Source: an uncultured Bacilli bacterium (GTDB taxonomy: Bacteria; Bacillota_I; Bacilli_A; RF39; UBA660). Taken from it: a stretch of DNA of 13,074 nt. Position numbers and translations under genes: made by a program. Position 1 is the first letter of the stretch, and every line of letters starts with the position of its first letter. The notes below the pieces were generated by a model. It saw nothing but the letters and a program-made list of their open reading frames with translations, did not search any database and was not told the origin of the DNA. Below, piece by piece: positions 12,106-13,074 of this stretch. Where the stretch lies: contig CANRGQ010000036.1 of assembly GCA_947630195.1 (NCBI GenBank), positions 1 through 13,074 of the forward strand. The letters run 5' to 3'.

Positions 12106-13074
12106 TCATCTAAATTGACCAAACTTTGCAGTTTCTTCATAGCAAACATGATGTAAATCAAGTGTTTTAATTATACTTGCTACTTTACATTTATTATATA
12201 GTTCTTTTGACACTTCTAAATCCCCTAAATTAGTCGTTATGTAAATAGCTAAAGGAGAAGAAATTCCTATCGCATAAGATAGTTGAACTTCGCACCATTC
12301 ATACTCCGGATTATTAATTAATATATTTTTGGCAATATACCTCGCCATATAAGCACCACTTCTGTCCACTTTACTCGGATCTTTTCCTGAGAAAGCTCCG
12401 CCACCAACTCTTCCAAATGATTGATAACTATCGACAACTATTTTTCTTCCCGTAAGTCCTGAGTCGCCTTCAAAACCACCAATTAAAAATTTACCTGTAG
12501 GATTAATTAAGATATTTTCAATTTCTATATTATAGTTATCACATATCTTTTTAAATATGTCCGTAATTATTTTATCGGTTACATCTCTTTCTTCTTCTGT
12601 ATTTTGATAACAAATAGTTACAGTTTTAATTTTAACTAGCTTATTATTATCATAAATCCCGGTTATTTCGGCTTTACCATCGGATTTAAAGCGCTTATCT
12701 TTTTGTCTTAATAAATCATACTCTTGACTAAATTTTTGTAAAATAACCATGGCTAAAGGTAAATATTCCTTTGTATCCCTACAAGCATAACCAAACATCA
12801 TACCATTATCACCAGCACCCCCTACTTCATCATTAGTACCCATAGCTATATCGGGACTTTGCGTTCCTAAATTATTAATGATTTCATAGTTTTCATCATA
12901 ACCCACATCTCTTAAAACTCTTTTAACAACAGAATCAATATTAACTTTTGTTTTGCTAGTTACTTCTCCAGTAATAAAGATTTTACCTTTTCCTCCCATT
13001 ACTTCAATACCACACCGACTATTTTCATCTCCCTTCATATACGCATCAAGTAAGGCATCACTAATTTGATCGCA
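12106..13074 (-). CDS. metK: S-adenosylmethionine synthetase, 5' end outside the window
   Basis: MetK makes SAM from methionine and ATP. The visible 322 residues begin with CDQISDALLDAY, corresponding to about residue 20 of known MetK, so the true start lies beyond the right edge and the internal ATG at 13038 is not the start. Signature blocks are QSPDI, the GAGDNGMMFGYA loop (normally GAGDQGLMFGYA), INPTGKFLIGGFEGDSGLTGRKIVVDSY, GGGAFSGKDPSKVDRSGAYMARYIAKN and the end ETAKFGQF. Several usually invariant positions differ: Gln to Asn in the GAGDQG loop, and the His before GGGAFSGKD is Val. The protein stops about 20 residues earlier than E. coli MetK and has shorter loops, giving about 340 residues overall instead of 380-400. 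It ends in TGA, followed by a strong terminator. Control (for example a SAM riboswitch) would lie outside the window. Confidence 0.93.
   Translation of the reverse strand, partial: CDQISDALLDAYMKGDENSRCGIEVMGGKGKIFITGEVTSKTKVNIDSVVKRVLRDVGYDENYEIINNLGTQSPDIAMGTNDEVGGAGDNGMMFGYACRDTKEYLPLAMVILQKFSQEYDLLRQKDKRFKSDGKAEITGIYDNNKLVKIKTVTICYQNTEEERDVTDKIITDIFKKICDNYNIEIENILINPTGKFLIGGFEGDSGLTGRKIVVDSYQSFGRVGGGAFSGKDPSKVDRSGAYMARYIAKNILINNPEYEWCEVQLSYAIGISSPLAIYITTNLGDLEVSKELYNKCKVASIIKTLDLHHVCYEETAKFGQFR

Noticed and set aside
12106..12108. Possible use of the Mollicutes code (TGA=Trp)
   Set aside because: TGG encodes the conserved Trp residues checked in rel and metK. Reading through the metK TGA would enter the terminator and give no MetK-like sequence.
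13036..13038. Internal ATG as the start of metK
   Set aside because: The frame stays open to the window edge and the upstream residues CDQISDALLDAY match the conserved MetK N-terminal region, so the gene is partial at its 5' end.

Overview
The window is compact, very AT-rich bacterial DNA. Gene content and order point to a low-GC Bacillota (Bacilli-like) genome. The run comN-rel-dtd with a spoVB-type gene next door, and the run comEA-comEC-holA, both match neighbourhoods I know from Bacillus subtilis. TGG encodes Trp and metK ends in TGA, so the ordinary bacterial code applies rather than the Mollicutes TGA=Trp code. A SpoVB-like flippase and a YjcZ-like small membrane protein hint at a spore-forming lineage. 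I cannot name a species.

Layout. Positions 1-360 hold a minus-strand promoter and a 32-codon hydrophobic ORF interrupted by a run of ten G, running off the left edge. Positions 327-650 hold a compact locus that looks like a type I toxin-antitoxin pair: a 27-aa hydrophobic peptide on the plus strand and a convergent antisense RNA with its own promoter and terminator. Positions 670-3647 are a minus-strand operon, comN > rel > dtd, with a good promoter and two tandem terminators. The Rel protein has an intact ppGpp synthetase site but a degraded hydrolase motif. A SpoVB-like flippase (3656-4984, plus) converges on mnmA and overlaps its 3' end by 34 bp. Then, all on minus: comEA > comEC, a terminator, a small RNA-like unit with its own promoter and terminator (about 7105-7232), holA and mnmA. 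Upstream lies ftsW (minus), divergent from a YjcZ-like gene (plus). A 68-aa hypothetical gene and the 3' part of a shortened metK (both minus) close the window.

How the genes fit together. ComEA and ComEC form the DNA-binding and DNA-import part of natural transformation. ComN is known in B. subtilis as a post-transcriptional regulator of comE mRNA, so regulator and target are both present here. Dtd, MnmA, HolA, MetK and FtsW are housekeeping functions: tRNA quality control, tRNA thiolation, replication clamp loading, SAM synthesis and septal peptidoglycan. The most unusual items are the toxin-antitoxin-like locus, the hydrolase-degenerate Rel, the unidentified RNA between comEC and holA, and the G10 tract at the left edge. 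No tRNA, rRNA, CRISPR array, insertion sequence or prophage gene was seen.
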